Source: Nitrososphaerales archaeon
GTDB taxonomy: Archaea > Thermoproteota > Nitrososphaeria > Conexivisphaerales > UBA164
Direction: 5' to 3'
Length of the DNA stretch: 34,045 nucleotides
Assembly: GCA_023256355.1 (NCBI GenBank)
Contig: JAGDXJ010000022.1
Location: forward strand, 1 to 34,045
The notes under the pieces were generated by a model, which was not told the origin of the DNA, made no database searches, and saw only the letters and a program-made list of their open reading frames with translations. Position 1 is the first letter of the stretch. Each line of letters starts with the position of its first letter. The position numbers and the translations under genes are program-made. This document shows, piece after piece, positions 1 to 7,128 of this stretch.

Positions 1-701
1 GTTCCTGCTCCTAAATTTGAATGACTGCCTATATAACTGTCCCCTACAAACCCGAAATGTACCTTGTTTGCAAAATCTTCGATTATTGATCTTTCCAGCT
101 CGCCACCTATTCTGCAATTTTTTCCTATATAAGATGCGGTGATCTTTGCAAAAGAAATTACAGAACCGGCTGAAATATAGGCTGGACCATAGATCACTGT
201 CATGGCTTCAATCCTAGCCCCTTTTTCAACAATAACTGGACCTTTCGAATCATCTATTATAGAAAGTTTGTTTAATTCGCCCTCTATCGAACTTTTTTTA
301 AAAGGTGGACTGAAAAGGGAACTTGTAATTTCCCATGAACCGTTAAAAAGAAAACCTTTAACTTCCTTTTTGATTGAATTTTTTACAGATCCTTTTAAAG
401 CTACAAGCGTACTGTTTTCCCATAAAGATTCTCCATCCTTTAGCTGATCGAGAGCCTCTCTGATAAGTTCTGGCTTAATTCTTGAGTTTATTAGGACATC
501 ATAGTTTTTGGCCTTTTTAAGCTCGTAGGAGTCCATTATATATTCAGGGGCTATAAACCCTTCGATTTCTCCAACCTCTTCCTTTATCCATTCTATTAAT
601 TTTCTATATCTGTATATAATAAAAGAAGACGGTTTTATGAGAGAAAATGGATAAAACCCGTCCGGATAAGCCTCTTCATAAACTGCATATTTTAACTTCA
701 A
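1..701 (-). CDS. Alternative GlmU-type sugar-1-phosphate nucleotidyl/acetyltransferase-like protein (partial)
   Basis: The gene runs off the left edge, so only the first 233 or so codons are present. Translating the minus strand gives a short N-terminal domain with YPFSLIKPSSFIIYR, then NSRIKPELIREALDQL and a KDGES turn. A left-handed beta-helix region follows, with GPVIVEKGARIEA, GPAYISAGSVI, IGKNCRIGGELERSII and HFGFVGDSYIGSHSNLGAGT. This order and the GFVGDS..GS..NLGAGT signature match the family of putative UDP-GlcNAc diphosphorylase/glucosamine-1-phosphate acetyltransferases described mainly from Bacteroidetes, not classical GlmU. The start is TTG at 701, overlapping the upstream stop as TTGA, with a GGGGAG Shine-Dalgarno a few bases before it. 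It is therefore translationally coupled to the pyrophosphorylase upstream. I infer a role in activating an amino sugar for surface glycans; the substrate is unknown. The N-terminal domain lacks the usual GGxGTR motif, so it may depend on its neighbour for nucleotidyl transfer. Confidence 0.75.
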   Translation of the reverse strand, partial: MKLKYAVYEEAYPDGFYPFSLIKPSSFIIYRYRKLIEWIKEEVGEIEGFIAPEYIMDSYELKKAKNYDVLINSRIKPELIREALDQLKDGESLWENSTLVALKGSVKNSIKKEVKGFLFNGSWEITSSLFSPPFKKSSIEGELNKLSIIDDSKGPVIVEKGARIEAMTVIYGPAYISAGSVISFAKITASYIGKNCRIGGELERSIIEDFANKVHFGFVGDSYIGSHSNLGAG

Positions 702-1390
702 GGAATCTCCCCAAATTTTTCAGCAAATTCAAAAGCCGCTTTTTTATAAGAACTTACGTTTCCAACGTCAACAAAAGATTCAACGTCATAAACCAGAACC
801 TTTTCTTTGGCATTTATTGCATTCATTACTGCGTTATTCATCCCATATTTTTGGTCGGGTATGTATCTTAAAAATTCGGGTTCAAACACAAAAGCGCCTG
901 CGGCAACCCTGTAGTACAGCTCTGGTTTTTCTTTCCATTCTTTCATCAACCCCTTATCTTCATCTATAACCCCGTATCTTAGCTTTTCTTTTATTTTGGC
1001 CGTAAGAACAGTTACCACGGCTGAGTTTTTCTTATGAGTTCTTATAACATCTTCAATGTTAGCATTTATGAGCGAATCAGAATAGCTTACAAAAAATGTA
1101 TCAAGCTCATCCTTAGCAACCCACTTTAGCTGTCCTGCTGTTCCCAGAGGCTTTTCTGAACTGTTTACCTTTATCTTTGTTCCTTTATAGCTGTCTTTAA
1201 GCACAAGGTCGTATGCCCACTTTCTTCCGCTTATAGCTATTATTATTTCTTCAAAATCATAGGTTGTTAACCAGTCAAGAATGTGCTCTATTACCGTTTT
1301 TGAACCCAACGTAAGGAGGGGTTTTGGAAGAATAAGGCTGTACGGATACAGCCTCGTGCCCAGCCCTCCAGCGAGTATATAAGCTCTCAT
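698..1390 (-). CDS. NDP-sugar pyrophosphorylase (RmlA/ManC-like nucleotidyltransferase)
   Basis: This predicted cytosolic enzyme of about 230 residues should transfer a nucleotidyl group from an NTP to a sugar-1-phosphate. The N-terminus MRAYILAGGLGTRLYPYS carries the GGxGTR nucleotide-binding loop at residues 8-13 and the PKP lysine near residue 23. A metal-binding Asp lies in FVSYSDSLI. EWKEKPE and the late FVDVGNVSSY follow, both typical of the family. It has no beta-helix acetyltransferase domain, so it is a single-domain type; that domain may be supplied by the coupled downstream gene. I chose the ATG at 1390, because a seven-codon TTG extension would precede the normal family N-terminus. 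A TATA-like GTTTTATC lies about 28 nt upstream. The sugar (glucose or mannose) cannot be read from the sequence. Confidence 0.9.
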   Translation of the reverse strand: MRAYILAGGLGTRLYPYSLILPKPLLTLGSKTVIEHILDWLTTYDFEEIIIAISGRKWAYDLVLKDSYKGTKIKVNSSEKPLGTAGQLKWVAKDELDTFFVSYSDSLINANIEDVIRTHKKNSAVVTVLTAKIKEKLRYGVIDEDKGLMKEWKEKPELYYRVAAGAFVFEPEFLRYIPDQKYGMNNAVMNAINAKEKVLVYDVESFVDVGNVSSYKKAAFEFAEKFGEIP

Positions 1391-1442
1391 ATTTTTAACA
1401 AAGCAAATCAATCGATAAAAACTTTTTCAGAGCTAACCTTTC

Positions 1443-1838
1443 CTACCATCTTGAAAGACATTTTATGTTAACTTCAGAATTCCTGCTGAAAGAAAGGCTT
1501 CTTTCCGGTATGCAATTCAGCCTATAAAACTCTTCACGCATCTTTTTTCCTTTAACCTTCAAGAACTTAATAGCCAGCACAGCTTCTTTTCTTTTATAAG
1601 CGCCAAACATTTCAAGAAAATTAAAAAGTCTGGTTATTTCGGCTAATGGGACGTATATTTTATCGTCTTTCGAAGCCTTTGCTTCTACAGCCACGATCAT
1701 GTTTTTTTGATCGTTTATTGCTAAAACATCTGGAAGGTGCACTGATGGGCTTCCGAGCCTAATAGCTTTCCAGCCTTTTTTTATAAAAATTTTGACGACC
1801 TTATCTTCCCAGTCATAACCCCTTTTCTTGTTACCCAT
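1443..1838 (-). CDS. hjc: Archaeal Holliday junction resolvase Hjc
   Basis: Hjc is a dimeric endonuclease of the PD-(D/E)XK superfamily that cuts four-way DNA junctions during recombination and fork repair. The residues expected for catalysis are visible: Glu11 in GYDWED, Asp37 in LPDVLA, and Glu52 and Lys54 in VEAKAS. The basic GWKAIRLGSPSVHLPDV segment is the classic family signature. The length of 131 residues is normal. Its ATG overlaps the 3' end of the PGI/PMI gene by 8 nt (ATGGGTAA), so the two are co-translated. That operon partner is metabolic, so this looks like compact packing, not a shared function. The C-terminal tail after about residue 110 is less conserved in appearance. Confidence 0.92.
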   Translation of the reverse strand: MGNKKRGYDWEDKVVKIFIKKGWKAIRLGSPSVHLPDVLAINDQKNMIVAVEAKASKDDKIYVPLAEITRLFNFLEMFGAYKRKEAVLAIKFLKVKGKKMREEFYRLNCIPERSLSFSRNSEVNIKCLSRW

Positions 1839-2793
1839 AATTCAGACCGACCTTTCTCCTGACGGTCTCCTGAGTTCTTGTAATAAAAGGGTTGACGTTT
1901 CTGTAGATCGAAAGAAAAATCGTTGACACATCGATAACGAACAACTTGTCTATAATATCATCGTTTTTGCCTATATTCATTTCATAAACCCTATGTCCTA
2001 ATCCTTGCAGAGCTTCTGAAATAACTTTAAACCTTTCTGAAACCAGCTTGTCATCGTCTGTTGAACCGATCATCATGATCGGCATGTTGTAATACATTTC
2101 CCATGCGGTTATGCCGTTATGCGCAACCTCCATTATGTTCTCATAAACAGCATGAAGTTTTGCGTTTTCGCTCAGAAGGTACCTGAACCTTAAAGCGTGT
2201 GCTTCAGCGCCGTTTGAGTAGTAAACGCCGGCCAAGAATGAATTTTTCAAAAAATCAGCTATTTTTCTGGCCTGTTCGCCAAGAGCTTCTTCTTTTTCTG
2301 AGAGCTTATTAAAGTATAATCCTATATTTTCTGTCATTTTTTGGTTCAATATTTTATCCAGCAGTGGAACAAGCCCTGACATTATGTACGGAAAGCCCAA
2401 CCTTGTGCTTTTTTCTTTATTTATCTTCACATAATTAATTTTTTCTTTGATGGCAAATTCTTCTAGCCTCCCACCGCCAGTAACTGCGTATACTTTCATA
2501 CCTAACTGGAGCGCTCTCCTGGCACATTCTAAAGTTTCAACCGTTTCTCCAGAATGACTTACTACCACTAATGTTTCACCTCTATGCTTTTCACTTGGCA
2601 TCTCGCCTGGTTTTAAACACGAAATCTTATCCTCTCCATAAAAAAGCCCTGATATGAGCAGAGGTATCAGAGATGCACCATAACCGCATCCAAAAACTTT
2701 GCCAGAGCTGTTTACATCAAATTTGACATCTATGGGCAAAAACATTGAGTGCCATCTTTCATAAATTTCAAGCATATCTTCAGCTGAGCTCAT
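1831..2793 (-). CDS. Bifunctional phosphoglucose/phosphomannose isomerase (SIS domain)
   Basis: This enzyme interconverts glucose-6-phosphate or mannose-6-phosphate with fructose-6-phosphate, feeding glycolysis/gluconeogenesis and the making of GDP-mannose. The first SIS half has VFGCGYGAS (residues 33-41) and the phosphate-binding VSHSGET (78-84). The second half has LSENAKLHA followed by ENIMEVAHNGI, matching the Glu and His acid/base region of the archaeal PGI/PMI family. The length of 320 is typical. A TTTAAA box is centred 26 nt before the ATG and no Shine-Dalgarno is present, so the gene probably starts a leaderless transcript that continues into hjc. With pyrophosphorylases on both sides it fits a sugar-nucleotide supply role. 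Confidence 0.88.
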   Translation of the reverse strand: MSSAEDMLEIYERWHSMFLPIDVKFDVNSSGKVFGCGYGASLIPLLISGLFYGEDKISCLKPGEMPSEKHRGETLVVVSHSGETVETLECARRALQLGMKVYAVTGGGRLEEFAIKEKINYVKINKEKSTRLGFPYIMSGLVPLLDKILNQKMTENIGLYFNKLSEKEEALGEQARKIADFLKNSFLAGVYYSNGAEAHALRFRYLLSENAKLHAVYENIMEVAHNGITAWEMYYNMPIMMIGSTDDDKLVSERFKVISEALQGLGHRVYEMNIGKNDDIIDKLFVIDVSTIFLSIYRNVNPFITRTQETVRRKVGLNYG

Positions 2794-2815
2794 GATTAAA
2801 TAAAATTCAAGGAGG

Positions 2816-2823
2816 TTTAAAAT
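2816..2823 (-). promoter_or_regulatory. TATA box of the PGI/PMI-hjc transcript
   Basis: TTTTAAAC on the minus strand is centred about 26 nt upstream of the isomerase ATG at 2793. No ribosome-binding site lies between them. This is the spacing expected of a leaderless archaeal transcript. Confidence 0.5.
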
Positions 2824-2842
2824 CTTTTGTTTTTAAAAATTT

Positions 2843-3931
2843 TTATGGAACGCCTATGGTGTTTCCCACGCCAACAACAAGAACGCTATCTCCTTCTGAG
2901 GTTTTTTCTTCCATAAGGGATTTTACCTTTTCAACAGCTTGAAGCGCAGCCCTCCTTACGTTATCGTTCATTTCACCTACAGCTTCTTTTAAGGACATCT
3001 TGACTATAAAAGCATGAATTGGAACATTATACTGTGTGGCACTTTCCTCTATCTTGAACCTGTCGTTTCCGGGTCCTCCCATGGCTACGCCAAATCCCTC
3101 GATAGTTTCTCCTGTTTCTTCCCCTTCTAGCTTCAGGCCTGCGTCTACAGTTATTATGATTTTAGGCTTAAAGTTTTCAATTACCTTTTTTACCGCATCT
3201 CCTGGTCTTCCGACAGTAGAGCCTGGACCTTTGGCCTTTAGAATCAGCACCTTTCTTCCCTTATAGTCTATTTCTGCTATTTCTGTATCTTCTTCAATTT
3301 CTTTAAACTGTGCACCGTTTGCAAGCTGCACAGCAACAAGCGGTCCGAGAGCATCTCCTATACTTTTCCCGTTTATTATAGGATCAAGGCTAGCATAATA
3401 CGCTTCTGCTTCTTCCATTATAAAAGGAAGCATCACCTGTAGCATTATAAGCGAGTAATAATCGTGGTAGTTTTTTGCAGAAAGGTACTGGTGTCTGGCA
3501 TACTTGTAAATCTCGTTCAAAGCCAGAGCACTTTCAGCCAAACCGCTCAGGTTCTTGATCTGAACGTCATCGGCCTGAACCAGCGTTTTTAGCCTTGTTA
3601 TGAAAAATTTCTCATATGTTTTTACTAGCTGGTCAAGCTTTTCTATTATCCCGTGAGGATCAAGATCTGTGGGAGATATCATAAAAGAATTAACTATTAT
3701 GCTGGCTTCGTTCTTTGCATCTTCTTCTTTGACGCCCCTATTTTTTAATTCGTTTATAAACCTGTCAAGAGAACTTTTAGCCATGTTCTCAAGAACATTA
3801 AGATGCTTTGATACGGACCTCATGTTAAGTTCAAGCTGAATTCTCTGACCATAAGCTATGAAAACTACAATAAGCATTATCCAGATTATGTTTGAAATGT
3901 AGACGATGTCGTTCATAAATACGTTTGACAT
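2843..3931 (-). CDS. DUF1512-family archaeal membrane-anchored protein
   Basis: I recognise this as probably the archaeal DUF1512 family, about 360-370 residues long and of unknown function. One hydrophobic segment near residues 8-28 (IVYISNIIWIMLIVVFIAYG) anchors it, and the rest is predicted soluble. A helical middle region (residues 35-170) precedes a globular C-terminal domain. That domain has GPGSTVGRPGDAV, IITVDAGLKLEGE, EGFGVAMGGPGNDRF and a glycine-rich terminus VVGVGNTIGVP. The conserved Gly and Asp residues suggest a ligand or metal site, but I can name no activity. A TTTATTTAAC box lies about 28 nt upstream of the ATG. It sits between sugar-nucleotide genes, which may be chance. 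Confidence 0.7.
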   Translation of the reverse strand: MSNVFMNDIVYISNIIWIMLIVVFIAYGQRIQLELNMRSVSKHLNVLENMAKSSLDRFINELKNRGVKEEDAKNEASIIVNSFMISPTDLDPHGIIEKLDQLVKTYEKFFITRLKTLVQADDVQIKNLSGLAESALALNEIYKYARHQYLSAKNYHDYYSLIMLQVMLPFIMEEAEAYYASLDPIINGKSIGDALGPLVAVQLANGAQFKEIEEDTEIAEIDYKGRKVLILKAKGPGSTVGRPGDAVKKVIENFKPKIIITVDAGLKLEGEETGETIEGFGVAMGGPGNDRFKIEESATQYNVPIHAFIVKMSLKEAVGEMNDNVRRAALQAVEKVKSLMEEKTSEGDSVLVVGVGNTIGVP

Positions 3932-3975
3932 ACTCTAAAAATAGGCTACATAAGAGTTAAATAAACATTGCTAAA

Positions 3976-4710
3976 TTAATGCATGTATTTGCTGAACGTT
4001 TTTTCTATAAGTTCGTGATCCAGCTTTTCGTATGTTTCTGTAGTACCTACGTCAATCCAGTAAGCGTTAGTTATGTATCCTCCAACGCTCTCATCCTTTA
4101 CAAGAGAGGACACCATGTCACCCATAATGTCTACTTCACCTTTAGAATTTGAAAATTTCTTTATTGCTTCTGTTTTCATTACTAGGACTCCTATTGTAGG
4201 ATTTATGTTTATGGATGGTTTTTCTTTAAATGAAACGACTTTTTCTCCTTTTATTTCGGCCACACCAACAGGAAGTTTATAATGATCAGAAACGGCTACA
4301 GTTGCGGAGAATTTTTTATCCCTGTGAAATTTAAGAAGTTCAGCCAGATTCATTTCTGTAAGTATGTCTGAGTAATAGATAAGCACATCTTCATAACCGT
4401 CAAATTTTCCAGCTCTGTAAGCGTTTATAAGCGCTCCTCCGTTACCGCTGAGTTCTTCACTGTCGTATGAATAATCCACTTTTATTCCAAAATTTGAGCC
4501 ATCGCGAAAATAGTTCACTATCTGCTCTGCTTTATATCCTACCAGCATCGTTATTTCGTTTATTCCATGAGATTTTAAATAATAAATTATGAATTCGAGT
4601 ATAGGCTTTTGAGATGTACCTATAGGTAACATCGTCTTCTGAAAATAGTAGGTCAATGGCCTTAAACGGGAACCTGTGCCTCCACATAAAAGGGCAGCTT
4701 TAACGCTCAT
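3976..4710 (-). CDS. NDP-sugar pyrophosphorylase (second copy)
   Basis: A 244-residue nucleotidyltransferase that should make an NDP-sugar from a sugar-1-phosphate. Visible motifs are ALLCGGTGSRLRPLT (NTP-binding loop at residues 10-15), the KTMLPIG lysine at 25, a metal Asp in IYYSDIL, FKEKPSININ, and YWIDVGTTETY near the end. It differs clearly from the copy at 698-1390, so the two are probably functionally distinct and not a recent duplication. Like that copy it lacks an acyltransferase domain. Its own TATA-like TTTTTATAAC lies about 25 nt upstream of the ATG, so it is probably transcribed separately. Confidence 0.9.
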   Translation of the reverse strand: MSVKAALLCGGTGSRLRPLTYYFQKTMLPIGTSQKPILEFIIYYLKSHGINEITMLVGYKAEQIVNYFRDGSNFGIKVDYSYDSEELSGNGGALINAYRAGKFDGYEDVLIYYSDILTEMNLAELLKFHRDKKFSATVAVSDHYKLPVGVAEIKGEKVVSFKEKPSININPTIGVLVMKTEAIKKFSNSKGEVDIMGDMVSSLVKDESVGGYITNAYWIDVGTTETYEKLDHELIEKTFSKYMH

Positions 4711-4744
4711 GTGTTTCTATATGCTTTCTGCGTTATAAAAATTT

Positions 4745-5200
4745 TTAAGCGTCTATCTTTTCCAGCTTTTCCAGTATAGAGTTAACCTGCTCATAAAGCA
4801 TGTCCAGTTCGTCCTTTTCTTCATTTTTTTCTTCTTCTTTGTTTTCTTTAACTTCAATTTGATTTTTCTCCATTTCTTTTTTGAGCTCGTCAAGTCTCCT
4901 GTCGATTTCAAAAATTTTTTCATTTATTATGTTCAAAAGTTGATCTCTTAACAGTTGAAGCTCTTTTACTTCTATTAAAGTAGAGATTTTTGAGATTTCT
5001 TTGTTTACTGATTTTAATTCTTCCTTGTACTTTTCAATCAATTTGTTTTTTATATCAGGATCCAACTCCTGCATGCTGTAAACCCTCAAAAGCGCATCCG
5101 AAACTATTTCTTTTTGAAATTTCAGGATGTTTAACTTTCTTTTGGCTTCATCTTCTGTCATTTCAGCCCTTTCCTTTTTGCCAAATATATTGAATTTCAA
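4745..5200 (-). CDS. Coiled-coil protein of unknown function
   Basis: I do not recognise this 151-residue, highly charged protein. It is almost all helix: heptad-like segments run from about residue 15 to 110. A Lys/Glu-rich linker (residues 111-130) and a short helix LDMLYEQVNSILEKLEKI follow. It has no membrane segment, cysteine or catalytic motif. The start is a TTG at 5200, with a CTTTTAAAC box roughly 30 nt upstream. The composition suggests a structural, scaffold or adaptor role. It lies at the boundary with the transposon relics and reads toward the sugar genes, but nothing in the sequence ties it to them. Confidence 0.6.
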   Translation of the reverse strand: MKFNIFGKKERAEMTEDEAKRKLNILKFQKEIVSDALLRVYSMQELDPDIKNKLIEKYKEELKSVNKEISKISTLIEVKELQLLRDQLLNIINEKIFEIDRRLDELKKEMEKNQIEVKENKEEEKNEEKDELDMLYEQVNSILEKLEKIDA

Positions 5201-5249
5201 GTTATACGGTTATTAAAGAAACTGCGGGTTTAAAAGTTTTTTAATGTAA

Positions 5250-5526
5250 CGTTGGTAAAGGGGACAGAAGCTCCCTTATGAAAATGTTTTTTGAAGCCTT
5301 AGCTCATGATCTTTACAGGCTTAATTTCAACCGTATAAAGAATACAAAGATCCTGCAGACCTATTTAGGAGGAATCCGCGATGCCTTGAAGAATGCTAGC
5401 ACTCCGATCGAGTAAAACAGCGATAAAGGGGCTCTGCCCGTTGAACGCAGGATCAACACGGCCTTCACGGTTGCGAATCCTGTTGAATGAAGCGAGAAGC
5501 TCCAACCTTACGGTTGGAGTGGTTAA
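5250..5526 (+). pseudogene. Relic A: decayed 3' end of an IS605-type tnpB-like gene with right-end hairpin
   Basis: The plus strand still reads as a broken protein tail: MFFEALAHDLYRL, then YLGGIRDALKNASTPIE, an in-frame TAA, and GALPVERRINTAFTVANPVE. A frameshift is needed near the start. It finishes in a perfect stem-loop (CTCCAACC-TTAC-GGTTGGAG, 5500-5519) followed by TGGTTAAC, the architecture of an IS200/IS605 right end. The first 61 nt (5260-5320) align with relic B at 13078-13140, including the shared GATCTTTACAGGC. No full transposase, left end or TnpA is present. The family call rests mainly on the hairpin-plus-GTTMAC end and is an inference. Confidence 0.5.
5500..5519 (+). repeat. 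Perfect 8-bp stem-loop at the right end of relic A
   Basis: CTCCAACC pairs with GGTTGGAG across the four-base loop TTAC. It lies 1 nt before GGTTAAC, like the cleavage hairpin of IS200/IS605 elements, where the same region also forms the scaffold end of TnpB guide RNAs. The match to known elements is by architecture only. Confidence 0.55.
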
Positions 5527-5536
5527 CATTACTGAA

Positions 5537-5828
5537 TGCTAAGGGCGAGGAAGTTCCATCATCCAAGCTGGCAGAGATTTTGCGGAACCAACAAACTTAC
5601 GAGCTGTACAGAATATATAATATTTGACGCAATAATGTTTTGACTGCGGCACGCTGATAAAACGTACATTTATTACAGGAGGAACTATGACTAAAAGTCC
5701 TGATTGATATAGCGAAGAAGCCTCAATCGTTAACATAGGTTGTTCGTCTAAAACACGAACGCTCGAAAATTTTATCGTTACATATTAGAATATTTTCAGC
5801 TCATAAATTTATTTTATGCAATCACTGA
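5537..5828 (+). other. Gene-free stretch with a possible second tnpB-like relic
   Basis: No intact gene is visible here. One plus-strand frame reads CGTLIKRTFITGGTMTKSPD, a stop, then YSEEASIVNIGCSSKT, around 5645-5755. The AGCGAAGAAGCCTCAAT stretch there resembles the AGCGAGAAGCTCCAA just before relic A's hairpin. A six-base hairpin GTTCGT/ACGAAC lies at 5742-5760. This would fit a second, more decayed 3' end in tandem with relic A, but the evidence is weak. A minus-strand open frame at 5539-5736 shows no recognisable protein features. Confidence 0.3.
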
Positions 5829-6842
5829 CTAAACAGTTGCCCGTATTATTTTCTGCGCATCTACTTTATCTTTTATTCTGTTTTCAAAAATTTCATCGCA
5901 TATCAGCAAAAGTTCTTCTTTTGCTAACTGATAGTTAAGTATGTAGCTCTCAAGCCTCTCTATGCTTAAAAGTTTTGTCTGTGAGAAGAACTCGTTTAGC
6001 CTTTCAACAAGCCTTGCTCTAAAATATTCTGATTCACCAAGCATTTCATACGCATCAACGTCCCAGACAAGATATACTGATGCCTTTGTGGGTTTTATGG
6101 ATAAGGTCTTAACCCTTTCTTTAATCTTATCAAGAATGGCCAGTGTAAAATCCTCAGCTGATTTCATGTAAATCTTTGAAAGACCGCTTACAGGTGAATT
6201 TTTTCCAAAACTGTTAGGAATTAAAGAAAGCGTATAATAACCTCTAACATAGTACGAGTAAAATATCTGAGCTTTTCCCTTAAGCCAGACTTTTCTGAAC
6301 TTTTCTGTAAATGCGTCCAAAGCATCAAGAAGAAACCTTTCTTCTGCCCTGTTAAAATCAGATGTTTGACCCATCCATGATTCTTTTTTCCCTTCAAAAG
6401 AACTAGCTAAGACAGACGGGCTCCCCACAGGAAAATAATGGAACCCAAAATCTTTTCCTGCCTTGAGGCCGCTTACTGCCTCAATTATTTCTACCATTTG
6501 TTCATTTTTACCAATTTCAACAGGCAGGAGATTTATAAAGTGCTGACCTTTCTTTATGTTTCCTGCTACATATTTTAAATGAAACGTTATAAAAGGCCAA
6601 TCGGATACGACCTTTAATTTTGGGCCGAAAAAAACGAAGTTTGAATCTTTTATAGTTATGTCCCCCGGGATAAGATCTATTATATCACTGTTAAATGCCG
6701 TATTAGTTACATTTTTTTCGTAAGGGTTCGCAAACCTTGTATTCTCATCAACTATCATAAACGGTTCATTTTTAAGCATGCTGTTAACTAAGGTTATGCC
6801 TTCTGTAGAATAGCCATAGAGAACGGCTTTAGTGTTTTTCAC
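5829..6842 (-). CDS. Degenerate nucleotide-sugar dehydrogenase-like protein
   Basis: The 337-residue protein has the outline of the UDP-glucose/UDP-ManNAc dehydrogenase family. An N-terminal Rossmann-like start (AVLYGYSTEGITLVNSML, then MIVDENTRFANPYE) precedes a middle segment. In that segment NIKKGQHFINLLPVEIG and AVSGLKAGKDFGFHYFPVG resemble the family's STVxxG and SGLxxGxDF..yxPE regions. A late VYLVWDVDAYEMLGESE resembles the C-terminal UDP-binding half. However, I cannot find the catalytic GxCxPKD motif or the Lys/Asn residues of the central helix, and the glycine loop is unusual. It may have lost dehydrogenase activity and serve a binding or structural role. The start is GTG at 6842. 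Its neighbours (SpoIIM-like, GH57-fold) suggest a surface-sugar context. Confidence 0.55.
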   Translation of the reverse strand: MKNTKAVLYGYSTEGITLVNSMLKNEPFMIVDENTRFANPYEKNVTNTAFNSDIIDLIPGDITIKDSNFVFFGPKLKVVSDWPFITFHLKYVAGNIKKGQHFINLLPVEIGKNEQMVEIIEAVSGLKAGKDFGFHYFPVGSPSVLASSFEGKKESWMGQTSDFNRAEERFLLDALDAFTEKFRKVWLKGKAQIFYSYYVRGYYTLSLIPNSFGKNSPVSGLSKIYMKSAEDFTLAILDKIKERVKTLSIKPTKASVYLVWDVDAYEMLGESEYFRARLVERLNEFFSQTKLLSIERLESYILNYQLAKEELLLICDEIFENRIKDKVDAQKIIRATV

Positions 6843-6876
6843 CTAATGTATCTTCATGACACTAACTTATGAACAT

Positions 6877-7127
6877 AACGCATCCAGTGCGAACTGCCCA
6901 ACTTTGAATTTCAAGATTTAACGCAACAGTGGCTTTCACATCAGCTAACTCTCTGGAGATTTGCGTTTATGTTTTCTCAGTTACGCGCTCTTTTTAATGT
7001 TGAAAATAGCTATAAATTTCGTGTGCTGAAAGCTTCAGAAGACATTTCTTTAATGTCCTATTTCTTACAGAAGGAACTTACCCGCATCAACAGCATTCAG
7101 GCTAAAATAAATTATTCAAGTTCGTGA
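6877..7127 (+). pseudogene. Unlabelled open frame of about 80 codons, plus strand
   Basis: The plus strand is open from CGC at about 6877 to TGA at 7125-7127, against the direction of both neighbours, and ends 1 nt before the convergent SpoIIM-like gene. It reads ELPNFEFQDLTQQWL, then LWRFAFMFSQLRALFNVENS and ISLMSYFLQKELTRIN. The only in-frame ATG is at 6969, giving 52 residues; no ATG, GTG or TTG precedes it. It has no recognisable domain. It could be a 5'-truncated gene fragment, a small gene starting at 6969, or chance. The length is more than AT-rich DNA usually leaves open, so I list it with low confidence. Confidence 0.3.
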
Positions 7128-7128
7128 T

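Noticed and set aside
5539-5736. Minus-strand ORF of 65 codons in the relic region
   Set aside because: It shows no recognisable motif, and the relic signals are on the other strand.
6881-6900. A third transposon right end (reverse strand GGGCAGTTCGCAC)
   Set aside because: It resembles GGGTAGTTCAC, but no hairpin or shared sequence accompanies it.
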